A DNA stretch of 61,819 nt from Deinococcus aerolatus (GTDB lineage Bacteria; Deinococcota; Deinococci; Deinococcales; Deinococcaceae), in contig NZ_BMOL01000018.1 in the NCBI RefSeq assembly GCF_014647055.1, positions 1 to 61,819 of the forward strand, given 5' to 3'. Within the stretch, counting starts at the first letter, position 1. Each line of letters opens with the position of its first letter. The notes under the pieces were generated by a model. That model saw only the letters and a program-made list of their open reading frames with translations. It ran no database searches and was not told the DNA's origin. This document shows, in pieces, positions 49,485 through 59,665 of this stretch. Position numbers and translations under genes: made by a program.

Positions 49485-49802
49485 ACCACGCGGACAGCGC
49501 CCACCGTGCTCGACCAGCTCAAGGCCCTCTCGCATGAGATCCGCTTTGAACTGCTGCGTTACCTGGCCGGGGGCGAACGCTGCGTCTGCGACCTCGAGGC
49601 TCTGCTGACCCTGCCCCAGTCGAAGGTGTCGTACCATCTCGCGGTTCTGCGCGACGCCGGGCTAATCAGGGCCGAGCAGCGCGGCAAGAACACCTATTAC
49701 GCCCTGCAGCAGGAGAAGTTCTTTGGGCTGGGCGGCGCGCTGCTCAGCGAGATCTTTGTCGAGTCCCCCGCCTTGACGCATCAAACAAAGTCGATATGCT
49801 GA
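49482..49802 (+). CDS. arsR: ArsR-family metalloregulator
   Basis: A 106-aa winged-helix repressor. The metalloid site is the CVC pair C34/C36 in GGERCVCDLEALL, followed by the recognition helix PQSKVSYHLAVLRDAGLIRAE. Binding of arsenite should release it from its operator. The start has no Shine-Dalgarno sequence; TAGAGT lies 6 bases upstream, so translation is probably leaderless. First gene of arsR-arsC-arsB, 4 bases before arsC. Confidence 0.93.
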   Translation: MTTRTAPTVLDQLKALSHEIRFELLRYLAGGERCVCDLEALLTLPQSKVSYHLAVLRDAGLIRAEQRGKNTYYALQQEKFFGLGGALLSEIFVESPALTHQTKSIC

Positions 49803-49806
49803 GGCC

Positions 49807-50277
49807 GTGCCTACCCCACCACGCCTCCTGATTCTGTGCACCCACAACAGCGCCCGCTCGCAGATGGCCGAGGCCCTCACCCGCGAGACCGCCCGGCGGG
49901 CTGGTCTGCCCCTGGAGGTTCATTCGGCCGGTACCGAGGCCACCCGCGTCAAGGACGACGCCTGCACGGTGATGGCCGAAGTTGGGCTGGACCTGTCCAC
50001 CCACACCAGCAAGACGCTGTACGACGTGCCCGATCCCTGGAACTTCGATTACGTGATTACGGTCTGCGACAGCGCCGCCGAAACGTGCCCGGTGTATCCA
50101 GGGCAGACGGTGCGGCGGCACTACCCCTTCATGGACCCCAGCGGCGGCAGTCTGGAGCGCTGGCGCGCGGTGCGGGACCAACTGGGCGTGCAGCTTGACC
50201 GGGTGGTGCGGACCATCGAGCGGGGGCAGCCTCTGCCCGAAAGTTACCAGGACAGCCCTGCCGTGACGGCCCAGTAA
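49807..50277 (+). CDS. arsC: Arsenate reductase, low-molecular-weight phosphatase type
   Basis: A 156-aa enzyme with the CX5R loop C11-THNSA-R17 and the thioredoxin-coupled cysteine pair C87 and C94 (CDSAAETC); the general-acid aspartate is D110 (FMDPSGG). It reduces arsenate to arsenite using thioredoxin. The start is GTG at 49807, with GAGG 3 bases upstream. Between arsR and arsB in the resistance operon. Confidence 0.93.
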   Translation: MPTPPRLLILCTHNSARSQMAEALTRETARRAGLPLEVHSAGTEATRVKDDACTVMAEVGLDLSTHTSKTLYDVPDPWNFDYVITVCDSAAETCPVYPGQTVRRHYPFMDPSGGSLERWRAVRDQLGVQLDRVVRTIERGQPLPESYQDSPAVTAQ

Positions 50278-50282
50278 CTACT

Positions 50283-51583
<1,301 letters not shown>

Positions 51584-51584
<1 letters not shown>

Positions 51585-51604
51585 GGGCCTGAGGGTCTGG
51601 CCCT
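51584..51604 (+). terminator. Probable terminator of the ars operon
   Basis: AGGGCC (51584-51589) and GGCCCT (51599-51604) form a 6-bp stem with a 9-base loop right at the arsB stop, followed by TACTTAGTTGTTTTTG, which is T-rich. Confidence 0.5.
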
Positions 51605-51610
51605 TACTTA

Positions 51611-51625
51611 GTTGTTTTTGACAAC
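51611..51625 (+). promoter_or_regulatory. MarR-type operator overlapping a -35 element
   Basis: GTTGT-N5-ACAAC palindrome. It contains TTGACA (51618-51623); 17 bases further is CACACT (51641-51646), and 6 bases after that the ATG of a truncated MarR-like gene. A complete, probably leaderless, autoregulated promoter. Confidence 0.55.
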
Positions 51626-51652
51626 GATATGTCCTCCGCCCACACTGTGACC

Positions 51653-51888
51653 ATGGATGTTGTAGTTGGCAACAACCAGCGGGGTACGGCGGCCCAGGCG
51701 GCCGAAACGCTGCGGACCATCCCCCGGCTGTTCACCGAACTTCAGCAGCACAACCTCGCGTGCTGCGACGTGGGTTCCGCCACCCGGTGCAGCGTACCGA
51801 CCACCCTGGCCCGCGAGGGAGACCAGACCCTGGCCGCCCTGACCCGCCACCTCAACCTGGACACAGTGAACCCACTGGGCGAAGGGGT
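51653..51888 (+). pseudogene. MarR-family regulator, N-terminal remnant
   Basis: The reading MDVVVGNNQRGTAAQAAETL, FTELQQHNLACCDVGSATRC and TLAREGDQTLAALTRHLNLD matches the start of MarR proteins of the type fused to or encoded with GNAT acetyltransferases, with cysteines in the dimerisation helix. After LNLD the recognition helix (usually K-x-W-L-S-R) is replaced by TVNPLGEG and the frame runs into the antisense of the ankyrin gene. So the DNA-contact half is missing. Its promoter and operator are preserved just upstream. Confidence 0.6.
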
Positions 51889-52608
51889 TCAGGGGCGCCC
51901 GGCGCTGTCGGCCAGCAGCCTGACCATCCCGGCGTACCCGCGCTGCCGGGCGTGTTGCAACGGCGTGACGCCGCCGCGGTCCGCAATATTTCGGTCCGCG
52001 CCGTGGGCCAGCAGCTCGCGCACGATCTCAGTGTGGGTGGGGCCGCCGTCGCCCAGAATCACCGCTTCCAGCAGGGCGGTCCAGCCCAGATTGTTCACGT
52101 GGTTCACGTTGATGTTCGAGGTCCGCAGCAGTTCGCGGACGTACGGCAGGTGGCCTCGGTCAGCGGCAGGGATCAGGGCGGTGCCGCCGAAGCGGTTGGT
52201 CCGGGTCAGGTCTGGCCTGGCCTTCAGGATCTCGCGCAGCATCGCCACGCTGCCGGTCTCACCCGTGACCAGCAGGGCGTTGTTGCCCTCCGTGTCCTGG
52301 GGATCGGGGTCCGCGCCTGCCGCCACCAGCACCCGCGCCACAGCGACGTGGTCGCCCTTTGCGGCCCAGGTCAGGGCGGTGCGCCCGTTCCTGTCCGCGG
52401 CGACCGCAGACGCACCTGCCTTCAGCAGCACCTGGACCCTGTTCAGGTCACCGCCCTCGGCGGCCTGAAGAAGCTGCGCGTTTAACCTGTCATTCTGGTA
52501 GGCGGTGGTCATCCTGCCCCCCTTCGCGCTGCCGGTGAAGGCCCCCAGCCACGGCAAGAGGCCGCCCAGCAGGGCCAGGGCCAGCATCCATCCCCTGAGC
52601 GGCGTCAT
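51889..52608 (-). CDS. Exported ankyrin-repeat protein
   Basis: About 239 aa: a hydrophobic N-terminal segment (MLALALLGGLLPWLGAF, signal peptide or anchor) and roughly five ankyrin repeats, such as NGRTALTWAAKGDHVAVARV, EGNNALLVTGETGSVAML and GGVTPLQHARQRGYAGMVRL. It probably mediates protein contact at or outside the membrane; in other bacteria such proteins often pair with catalase or metal enzymes. The start ATG at 52608 lies 7 bases after TAAGCT (52621-52616), again the leaderless pattern; a frame open to 52803 is MgtE debris. Confidence 0.82.
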   Translation of the reverse strand: MTPLRGWMLALALLGGLLPWLGAFTGSAKGGRMTTAYQNDRLNAQLLQAAEGGDLNRVQVLLKAGASAVAADRNGRTALTWAAKGDHVAVARVLVAAGADPDPQDTEGNNALLVTGETGSVAMLREILKARPDLTRTNRFGGTALIPAADRGHLPYVRELLRTSNINVNHVNNLGWTALLEAVILGDGGPTHTEIVRELLAHGADRNIADRGGVTPLQHARQRGYAGMVRLLADSAGRP

Positions 52609-52736
52609 ACCGCACAGCTTAACGTCCACCCTCCACCCCCGGTGGCCAACTGCCGGCGCCGCACGGACCGCCGTGCTGGGCGCGGGAGCACGCCGCGTCA
52701 ATGACCGCAGTGCAGGTGCCCAGCCACCGGGGGTGG

Positions 52737-52888
52737 CTACAAGCCCAGGACGGCCCGGGCAATCAGGAAGTAGGTCACGCAGCGTCAATCCCTCCACCGC
52801 CATCGCGCGGACGAGGGTGGTGGTGATCTGGCTGCCGATGTTGCCGCCGGTGCCCAGCAGCGGGATGAAAAAAGCCAGGGCCAGCAGT
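52737..52888 (-). pseudogene. MgtE magnesium transporter, C-terminal remnant
   Basis: The minus strand reads LALAFFIPLLGTGGNIGSQI and TTTLVRAMAVEGLTLRD, the MgtE pore-region signature, then with a frame change VTYFLIARAVLGL and TAG at 52739-52737, the normal MgtE C-terminus. About 70-100 residues between these blocks and everything before them are missing. From 52889 to 53051 nothing else is recognisable. Confidence 0.65.
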
Positions 52889-53051
52889 CAGGACAGCCCT
52901 CAGTACCTTACGGGACGGCAGCCGTGTCAGCAGCCGGACCCACTCCGGCGAACTCAGGGGGCATGTGCGAGCACCGGCTTTCCGCCGCTCCCTGCAGTTC
53001 GCCGGAAACCGCGGGGTTCGTCTGCGGGGCCTTCCCCAGCGAGCCGACGGC

Positions 53052-54047
53052 CTAGCCTCCCCGCAGGGCAAAGATCAGCGCCACGGCCACCAGATAGGTC
53101 AGGGCGATGCCCGCCGTGTCCCACGCCACGACCAGCTGCTTTTTCAGAGCGTGATAGGTCAGGCCGATCAAGAGCAGGGCATTCATGATCAGAACGGCCA
53201 GCACCGACACCAGATGGCTGCTTCCCGTCACGCTTGAAAGCAGCGGCCCACTGGTTAAAAATACGTCGTCGACGGCCACGATCAGCATGTTGAACAGATT
53301 GCTGCCCAGAATGTTCCCGATGGCCAGGTCAAGTGCGCCCAGCCGGACGGCGGCCAGCGAGACGGCGACCTCGGGCAGCGAGGTCGTGATGGCAATCAGC
53401 AGATTGCCGACCAGCGCCTGACCCAGTCCGGTGTCGCGGGCAAGCTGTTCCCCGATGCCGGGCAGCGTGACAGCAGCAGCAATCACCACGGCGGCGGCCA
53501 GGGCGTAACGCCGCACCGCGCTGGCCAGCGGCACATGGGCATACCGCAGTTCAGCGGCCAGCCGGCTGGCCTGCTGGGTCTGACGGCGACGTTCAAACAG
53601 GAAGATCAACCGCGCTGCCAGCAGATAGATTCCGAGTATCACCGGGGTCATTGCCCCAATCCAGCCGACAGACGGCAGGGGGGCCAGCAGCCCCAGACCC
53701 ACCACACCCACCAGCAGCATGCCCAGCCCGATGGTGAGCGCGTGCCCCTGGTTGGCGCGCGCCGAGAGAGGAACCCGTCCGCCCAGCATGTCCAGCATAG
53801 ACAGGATCAGCAGATTGAACATGGAGCTGCCCAGCACGTCCCCCAGCGCAAGGTCCGGTAGGTCCTGCACAGCGGCGCTGGCGCCGGTAAACAGTTCGGG
53901 CAGGCTGGTGGTGGCGGCCACCAGAATCAGGCCCGTCCAGGTCCGGCCCATTTTGGTCTTCTCAGCCAGAATGTCCCCGGTCCGCGCCAGCACCGTTCCG
54001 GCCGCCACGGTGATTCCCGCCACCAGCGCGAACGCCAGCCAGATCAC
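53052..54047 (-). CDS. Sodium/calcium exchanger family protein
   Basis: About 331 aa with 10-11 hydrophobic segments and the two alpha repeats of CaX/NCX proteins: TSLPELFTGASAA with GDVLGSSMFNLL, and TSLPEVAVSLAAV with GNILGSNLFNML. Glutamates in both repeats would bind the ion. I chose GTG at 54047 because the protein then begins VIWLAFALVAG like relatives and its GTGA overlaps the ATPase stop; an ATG at 54077 is also possible. Coupled to the P-type ATPase gene, suggesting joint calcium or sodium export. Confidence 0.88.
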   Translation of the reverse strand: MIWLAFALVAGITVAAGTVLARTGDILAEKTKMGRTWTGLILVAATTSLPELFTGASAAVQDLPDLALGDVLGSSMFNLLILSMLDMLGGRVPLSARANQGHALTIGLGMLLVGVVGLGLLAPLPSVGWIGAMTPVILGIYLLAARLIFLFERRRQTQQASRLAAELRYAHVPLASAVRRYALAAAVVIAAAVTLPGIGEQLARDTGLGQALVGNLLIAITTSLPEVAVSLAAVRLGALDLAIGNILGSNLFNMLIVAVDDVFLTSGPLLSSVTGSSHLVSVLAVLIMNALLLIGLTYHALKKQLVVAWDTAGIALTYLVAVALIFALRGG

Positions 54048-56872
54048 TGCCGGGCTCCGCGTCGCCGAACCATCCATTTCTCCAGCTCAACGGCGCAGAA
54101 CGCTGCCGTGGACAGCGCCAGCGCAAGTGCAAGGTCAGCCGCAGGCAGTGGACGCGTCTGAAATACAGTCTGCAGGGCCGGCAGGTAGATGACGGCCAGT
54201 TGCAGCAGCGTGGTCAGCGCGACTGCGCCGCCAAGCGCCGGGTTGGAGGCCAGGCCCTGCCGGAACAGGGATTCGCGGCCCGAGCGGACCGCCAGCACAT
54301 GTCCCATCTGCGACAGGGTCAGGGTGGCAAACACCATGGTCTGCCAGGTGTCCAGCCCAGCCCGCCAGTACAGATACCCGACGCCCAGCGACACTGATCC
54401 GATCAGCAGGCCCACCCACAGGATATGACGGCCGACTCCAGCGCCAAAGAGACTGGCATCCGGCGGCGTCGGCCCGCGGAGCATGACGCCCGCCTCCGCC
54501 CGCTCGGCACCCAGCGCCAGCCCGGGGAGCCCGTCGGTCAGCAGGTTGATCCAGAGAATCTGCAGCGGCAACAGCGGAAGCGGCATGCCCATCAGGGGCC
54601 CCACCAGCAGCGGCCAGATCTCGGCGAGATTGCCAGCCAGGGCAAACTTCACGAACTTGCGGATGTTGTCAAAAATAACCCGGCCTTCCCGAACGGCCCG
54701 GACGATGGTCGAGAAGTTGTCGTCCAGCAGCACCATCGAGGCGGCCTCCTTGGCGACGTCGGTGCCGCCGATGCCCATCGCCACGCCAATGTCGGCCTGC
54801 TTCAGGGCGGGCGCGTCATTGACGCCGTCTCCGGTCATGGCGACCAGTTCGCCGCGTCCCTGGAGTGCCCGGACGATCCGGGTCTTGTGGTGGGGCGCGA
54901 CCCGGGCGTACACCGACACCGTGGCCACATGCTGGGCCAGCGCCTCTTTACTCAGGTCCTCAATCTCCGCGCCGGTCAGCACCTGGTCCCCAGGACTTCC
55001 ACTTCCAACAATGCCCAGATCGCGGGCGATTTCCAGTGCGGTGAGTGGATGGTCACCCGTGATCATGACTGGGCGGATGCCTGCCGCCGTACAGGTCGCG
55101 ATAGCCTCGCGCACATCAGGACGTGGGGGATCGAGCATCCCGAACAGACCCACGAAGATCAGGTCCTCCTCCAGGTCTGCCGGCACCGCCTCCAGAAGGC
55201 GACACGCCACACCCAGCACCCGCATCTGGCGTCCGGCCAGCCGGTTGTGCGCCGCGAGAATGCGTTCCCGCCAGGACGCCGTCAGGGGTTCAATTCCGTC
55301 TTCGGTCAGCACCTGCGTGCACACGGTCAGCAGGCTGTCGGCGGCCCCCTTGGTCAGGCTCAGATACGGGGCCGGGGGCAGCGGCCAGGTCTGGGGCCAG
55401 GCGCCGGCGGCCTGATGAAGGGTTGTCATGCGCCGCCGGCCCGGGTCAAAGGGGCGCTCATCCACACGGGGGAGCGCCGCGCGGAGGCCCCCCTGGAACA
55501 GACCAAACCGGGCCGCCGCGACCACCAGCGCGGCCTCGGTGGGTTCGCCCACGGCCTGAGGCCCCGTCGGTGGTACCGCTGCCAGTGGGCCCAGTTCGGC
55601 GTCGCTACACAGCGCCCCGGCAATCAGTAAGGGCAACGCGGCGGGAGGCAATCCCAGACGTTCAGCACCCGGCCCCCAGCCGGCACAAGCGTCTGGCTGC
55701 TTCTCCAGTTCCGTACCCAGTTCCGCACCGCCGTTTAACAGCGTATCTACATGCAGCCGGTGCCCCGCCACGTCCAGCGCACTGACGGTCATGCGGTTCT
55801 GGGTCAGGGTGCCGGTCTTGTCTGAACAGATGACCGTGACCGATCCCAATGTCTCTACCGCAGGCAGCTTGCGGATCAGGACCCGGCGCCGCAACATGCG
55901 CCGGGCCCCAAGGGCCAGCGTGATGGTGGCCATGGCCGGCAGACCCTCCGGCACCACAGCGACCGCCAGGGCCAGGGCCGTCAGCAGCAGGGTCTGCGGG
56001 TTCTCGCCGCGCAGCGAACCCAGGGCGTACACCACCGCAACCAGCGCCAGGGCCGCGAAGGTCAGGCTGCGGCCCAGCCGGGCCAACCGACGCTGCAGGG
56101 GCGTCGGCGGGCGAACGGCGGCCGCAAGTGCTCCCGCCAGGCGGCCCAGCTCACTCCGGACGCCGGTGCCCGTCACCACCATCACGCCTCGTCCCGCGCT
56201 CACGGCCGTGCCCAGGTAGACCATGTTCAGCCGCTCGGCGAGCGGCGTGGCGGACCCGAGAATGCCGGCGGCCTTGGCCACGGGCCACGACTCGCCGGTC
56301 AGGGCCGCCTCCTGTAGCTGCAGGCCCGCGCTCTCGATCACGCGGCCGTCGGCGGGCACCAGGTTCCCCGCTTCCAGCAGCGCCACGTCCCCGGACACCA
56401 GCGCACTCGCCGGAAGCTCCCGGGTCCGCCCACCCCGGCGCACCCGCACCACGGGTACGGCCAGTTGGCGCAGGGCCGCCACCGCCCGTTCGGCGCGGTA
56501 TTCCTGCATGAAGCCTAGCCCGGCGTTGAGCACCACGATCACCAGAATGGCGATAACCTCGGCCCGCTCGCCCAGCGCCAGCGAGACGGCAGCGGCCGCC
56601 AGCAGCAGCAACACCAGGGTATCGGTGAACTGACCAGCCAGAATGCGCCAGGGCGACGTGACTTCGGGATCGGGCAGCGTATTGGGACCCTCTCGTTCCA
56701 GGCGCCCCGCAGCTACACTCTCATCCAGGCCAGTGCCTTTGGCGCTGCCGAGCCGCGCAAGGACGTCAGCAGCCGTCAGGGCGTGCCATGCGGTCACCTG
56801 AACGTCCCCGCTGTCACGGCGGGGGAGGCGGGCGTTCGGGCGGCTGCGCGGAGTTGGGGTGGGAGTGGACAT
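54044..56872 (-). CDS. Cation-transporting P-type ATPase (Ca2+-type)
   Basis: A 942-aa P2-type ATPase. Landmarks: ALTGESWPVAKAAG in the actuator, VVPEGLPAMATI in the fourth membrane helix, phosphorylation site CSDKTGTLTQNR, and MTGDGVNDAPALKQADIGVAMG. Ten membrane segments and a cation ATPase C-terminal domain (SQMGHVLAVRSGRESLF) are present. The PEGL form suits calcium transport, although sodium or magnesium cannot be excluded. The ATG at 56872 follows GGAGGA; a frame open to 56995 lacks similarity. Confidence 0.92.
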   Translation of the reverse strand: MSTPTPTPRSRPNARLPRRDSGDVQVTAWHALTAADVLARLGSAKGTGLDESVAAGRLEREGPNTLPDPEVTSPWRILAGQFTDTLVLLLLAAAAVSLALGERAEVIAILVIVVLNAGLGFMQEYRAERAVAALRQLAVPVVRVRRGGRTRELPASALVSGDVALLEAGNLVPADGRVIESAGLQLQEAALTGESWPVAKAAGILGSATPLAERLNMVYLGTAVSAGRGVMVVTGTGVRSELGRLAGALAAAVRPPTPLQRRLARLGRSLTFAALALVAVVYALGSLRGENPQTLLLTALALAVAVVPEGLPAMATITLALGARRMLRRRVLIRKLPAVETLGSVTVICSDKTGTLTQNRMTVSALDVAGHRLHVDTLLNGGAELGTELEKQPDACAGWGPGAERLGLPPAALPLLIAGALCSDAELGPLAAVPPTGPQAVGEPTEAALVVAAARFGLFQGGLRAALPRVDERPFDPGRRRMTTLHQAAGAWPQTWPLPPAPYLSLTKGAADSLLTVCTQVLTEDGIEPLTASWRERILAAHNRLAGRQMRVLGVACRLLEAVPADLEEDLIFVGLFGMLDPPRPDVREAIATCTAAGIRPVMITGDHPLTALEIARDLGIVGSGSPGDQVLTGAEIEDLSKEALAQHVATVSVYARVAPHHKTRIVRALQGRGELVAMTGDGVNDAPALKQADIGVAMGIGGTDVAKEAASMVLLDDNFSTIVRAVREGRVIFDNIRKFVKFALAGNLAEIWPLLVGPLMGMPLPLLPLQILWINLLTDGLPGLALGAERAEAGVMLRGPTPPDASLFGAGVGRHILWVGLLIGSVSLGVGYLYWRAGLDTWQTMVFATLTLSQMGHVLAVRSGRESLFRQGLASNPALGGAVALTTLLQLAVIYLPALQTVFQTRPLPAADLALALALSTAAFCAVELEKWMVRRRGARQ

Positions 56873-57264
56873 CAATCCTCCAGGGATGGGGCCGGGGACG
56901 CTGCTGCGAAGTGTCAAACGAAACACTGGCCGGACACGGGTGGGGAACGAGTCTGGGCCAGTGGGCGCTGAACCCGGCCAGCGGACGGCGATCACGGCTC
57001 AGCAGTCCACCGATACCGGCCAGCAGGTGCAGATGAACCCTGATCCAACCCCCCGGGTCATGCCTCTGGACGCCGGCCTTCGCGGCCGCCCGGCTGCGGG
57101 TCAACGTGGGACCGCCCCTGGGAACCCGATTGAGCGCACCTGCCTTACAGCCAAAAACCATGGTCACCGTTGACCTCCCAAGGCTGAGTCCCGGCGCCTG
57201 TCGCGGTCGTGGCCGTCGCGCGGTTATGGTCCTGCCGACGCCTGAGCTTCAGGGTCCCGTCCGC
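56873..57264. other. Gap without a recognised gene
   Basis: About 390 bases upstream of the P-type ATPase gene and up to a MITE-like repeat. It should contain the ATPase promoter, but I cannot point to a convincing -35/-10 pair. No coding frame resembles a known protein. Confidence 0.35.
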
Positions 57265-57492
57265 GCATTACCGTTGCGTTACCAGACAGGCCCAGATGCG
57301 GTCTTCTGCCCTCCGTAAGTGGCCAGAGTCGTTGACGTGTTACGAACCGCTTCGGACCCTGCCGGGAGCCTCGGCAGGGCGCTGCCCGTCAAGGCCAGGT
57401 GGGCCGCCAGACGCACCGGCAATCTGCATGGCCCAGGCGGCGGTGCCTGACCTGAGGCCCGGCTTTCCACGCTGGTAACGCAACGGTAATGC
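57265..57492. repeat. 228-bp MITE-like element with perfect 21-bp inverted ends
   Basis: The sequence at 57265-57285, beginning GCATTACCGTTGCGTTACC, is exactly inverted at 57472-57492. The interior has no coding capacity. CGC stands immediately outside both ends (57262-57264 and 57493-57495), a possible 3-bp target duplication. The ends differ from those of the IS5-, IS701- and other MITE-like elements in this window. Confidence 0.62.
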
Positions 57493-57549
57493 CGCATCCT
57501 TACCGTGAATCCCATGCCCGGGCCGTTCAACCGGGTCTGGGAGGGGCAG

Positions 57550-57898
57550 GTGACCACGCATCAACTCAACCTTGCTGGAAGGCCCACGCCAGCGACAATC
57601 AGCGGACGAAGAGGGTCAGGACACCGGTGGAGCGAAGCAGTCCTAGCATGGCCAAGGCTGCCGAGTCAGCGTCAACTCCGTGCATTCAGGCTTTATCGAC
57701 ACGCCGATGGTTCGGGACTACGCCACACAGTCTGGCCACCACGACGGGCTCCTCGCCGGACTTGTTGCCCTGCATCCGGCAGGCCGACTGGGGCGCGCCG
57801 AGGAGGTGGCGGCGGTTGTTGCCTTTCTGGCCTCCAACGAGGCGTCGTTCATGACAGATTCGGAAGTGGTGGTTGACGGCGGGTACACGGCGCAGTGA
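57550..57898 (+). pseudogene. Short-chain dehydrogenase, internally deleted
   Basis: A GTG at 57550 behind GAGGGG starts TTHQLNLAGR, like the first residues of an SDR, but the glycine-rich nucleotide loop is not recognisable. In another frame from about 57660 the text is VNSVHSGFIDTPMVRDYATQ, then GRLGRAEEVAAVVAFLASNE and VVVDGGYTAQ before TGA at 57898, the standard SDR C-terminus. The central 120 or so residues with the YxxxK site are gone. Its C-terminal stub lies 32 bases before a universal stress gene. Confidence 0.6.
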
Positions 57899-57930
57899 CA
57901 GGTTCCCGGGGACGGGAAGGGGAGGACGCG

Positions 57931-58353
57931 GTGTTCAATCAGGTGCTGATCGGTATCGATTTCTCGGTGTGCAGCAGGCAGGCGCTGCACACGGCACGCC
58001 AACACTTTCCAGAGGCCCGGCGGCGCCTGATGTACGTTGCGGCCGCTGGTCCCACGGCGCCCACAGCGCTGGACCTCCTGACCGTGGACAACAGCGAACC
58101 CAGCGACACCGAGCGGGGGCGCGTGCGCCTGGAAGTCCTGTGTGAAGCCGGCGAAACCTCATGTTGCGTGGCTGGCCACCCTGCAACCGCGCTGCTCGAC
58201 GAGGCGCGGCGCTGGGGCGCTGACCTGATCGTGCTGGGCACCCATGGACGCCGCGGGCTGAGCCACCTGTTCTTTGGTTCGGTGGCGCAAGGGGTGGTGC
58301 GCGCCGCGCCGATGCCGGTGCTAACCGTCCGCGCAGTGGAAGAGACACGCTAG
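57931..58353 (+). CDS. Universal stress protein (UspA family)
   Basis: A 140-aa single-domain Usp. The N-terminal strand is VLIGIDFSVCSRQALHTA and the ATP-binding motif is intact: GTHGRRGLSHLFFGSVAQGVV (G-2x-G-9x-G-S), ending in the VLTVR strand. The start is GTG at 57931 with GGGGAGG about 6 bases upstream; no similarity extends further. It probably acts as a cytoplasmic ATP-binding stress protein. A second, less canonical Usp lies at 59666. Confidence 0.87.
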   Translation: MFNQVLIGIDFSVCSRQALHTARQHFPEARRRLMYVAAAGPTAPTALDLLTVDNSEPSDTERGRVRLEVLCEAGETSCCVAGHPATALLDEARRWGADLIVLGTHGRRGLSHLFFGSVAQGVVRAAPMPVLTVRAVEETR

Positions 58354-58529
58354 GACCCCGCTGGCCCGGGACCACCTCCCGCACCTGCGGTAAGGAAGAT
58401 CACGCAACGCTCTGCCGGGTCAACGGCATGGGGTCCGGGAAGTGGGGGCCAACCGGCCCCGCCTGCCCTCGGCGCGCCGCAGCTGGGCTCGACCGTCACC
58501 CGGCACTTTGCGCCCTGGACCCCCGGCCG

Positions 58530-59390
58530 TCACTGGCCGGACCGAACATCCTGATTGATCAGCGTTTGCAGTTCCCCGGGACACTGCCCGTCCGGGGTCA
58601 GGGGGCAGGTGCGGGCCAGGGGCAGATGCCCAAGGGGGCCGTCATCACGTTGACAGATGGCCTCGCCCGCCCTGACGCGTACGGCCAGCGCCTGCGTGTC
58701 CACCATGGGGGTGTCGTCCACCTCATCATGCAAGAACTTCAGGAAGCGGCGGTAGTGATCAATGGCGGTGTACTTGCTCTCCACGACCGACAGGCAGGCC
58801 ATCAGGCGCTGGTGATACTGCTCACCCACGTAGGGATCGGCGCGCAGCGCGTTCACCAGCGAATGCACCGAATGTGCGCAGGCTCCACCCTGACAATGCA
58901 ACAGGCTGAGTTCCAGGTTGGCCTGGACATAGGCCGACTTGTGTTCGTCCCGTGCGCGCACGGCCCATTCGGCCTCTTCCTCAGCCAGAAAGTCGCCCGC
59001 ATACGCCCCGATGGCCTTCCCAAGGGCCTGAATCCGGTTGGAGGCCCCACCCTGTTGCTCCGCCTCGTTCAAAGCCGCGTACAGGCCGTAGACATCCGAC
59101 GAGCGCCATACCCCAGGGGCCAGTTGATAGCGCCCATTGCGTTCATAGACGGTGCCAGGAAGCCCCAGGGCGCCGCGCAGGCGGTGAAGGGTCACCCGCA
59201 GGCGGTTGCAGGTGGATGCCGTGACATCCTGACCCCACAGGTCATTCAACGTCTGGGCGCGGGTGCGGCCCTCGGGAAAGGCCAGCAGGTACAGCAGCAG
59301 TTCGCGTGCGCTCTGGGCGCTCCACTTCACCTCCTGACCGTTCACAAGCACCTGCGTCTGGCCGAAGGTCTTGATGTGTAAGTCGGGCAT
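58530..59390 (-). CDS. BTAD-domain (SARP-like) transcriptional regulator
   Basis: A 286-aa protein. Residues 1-95 form an OmpR-like winged helix (SARELLLYLLAFPEGRTRAQTL then RLRVTLHRLRGAL), and 98-240 a bacterial transcriptional activation domain built of helical hairpins (VYGLYAALNEAEQQ, YHQRLMACLSVVESKY). The last 45 residues are cysteine-containing and unassigned. It lacks the large ATPase domain of some SARP proteins. It lies convergent to one Usp gene and divergent from the other, so regulation of the Usp genes is possible but unproven. Confidence 0.82.
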   Translation of the reverse strand: MPDLHIKTFGQTQVLVNGQEVKWSAQSARELLLYLLAFPEGRTRAQTLNDLWGQDVTASTCNRLRVTLHRLRGALGLPGTVYERNGRYQLAPGVWRSSDVYGLYAALNEAEQQGGASNRIQALGKAIGAYAGDFLAEEEAEWAVRARDEHKSAYVQANLELSLLHCQGGACAHSVHSLVNALRADPYVGEQYHQRLMACLSVVESKYTAIDHYRRFLKFLHDEVDDTPMVDTQALAVRVRAGEAICQRDDGPLGHLPLARTCPLTPDGQCPGELQTLINQDVRSGQ

Positions 59391-59665
59391 GGCAGACCTC
59401 GGGTCTTTCCGGTGGAGATTCAGGGCTGTCCCGCATCAACCCACCACGTTCAAGCCGGTGATCAGGCCCAGCGTTCTCTCAGACGCGCGTGGACCACGAA
59501 ATGTGATACCCGGTTCAAGGATCAGCATAGCTGAAAACCCCCGGCACCGGGTGAAGCACGCTGAAGAGGCTGATCGGTGACCCGGCTGTGCCGCCGTCAA
59601 GGAACACTCAAGTTCCTGGCCAGTCCGGTGTGATCCCGGCGACTTGAAGCAAAGGGGAGAGCCAC

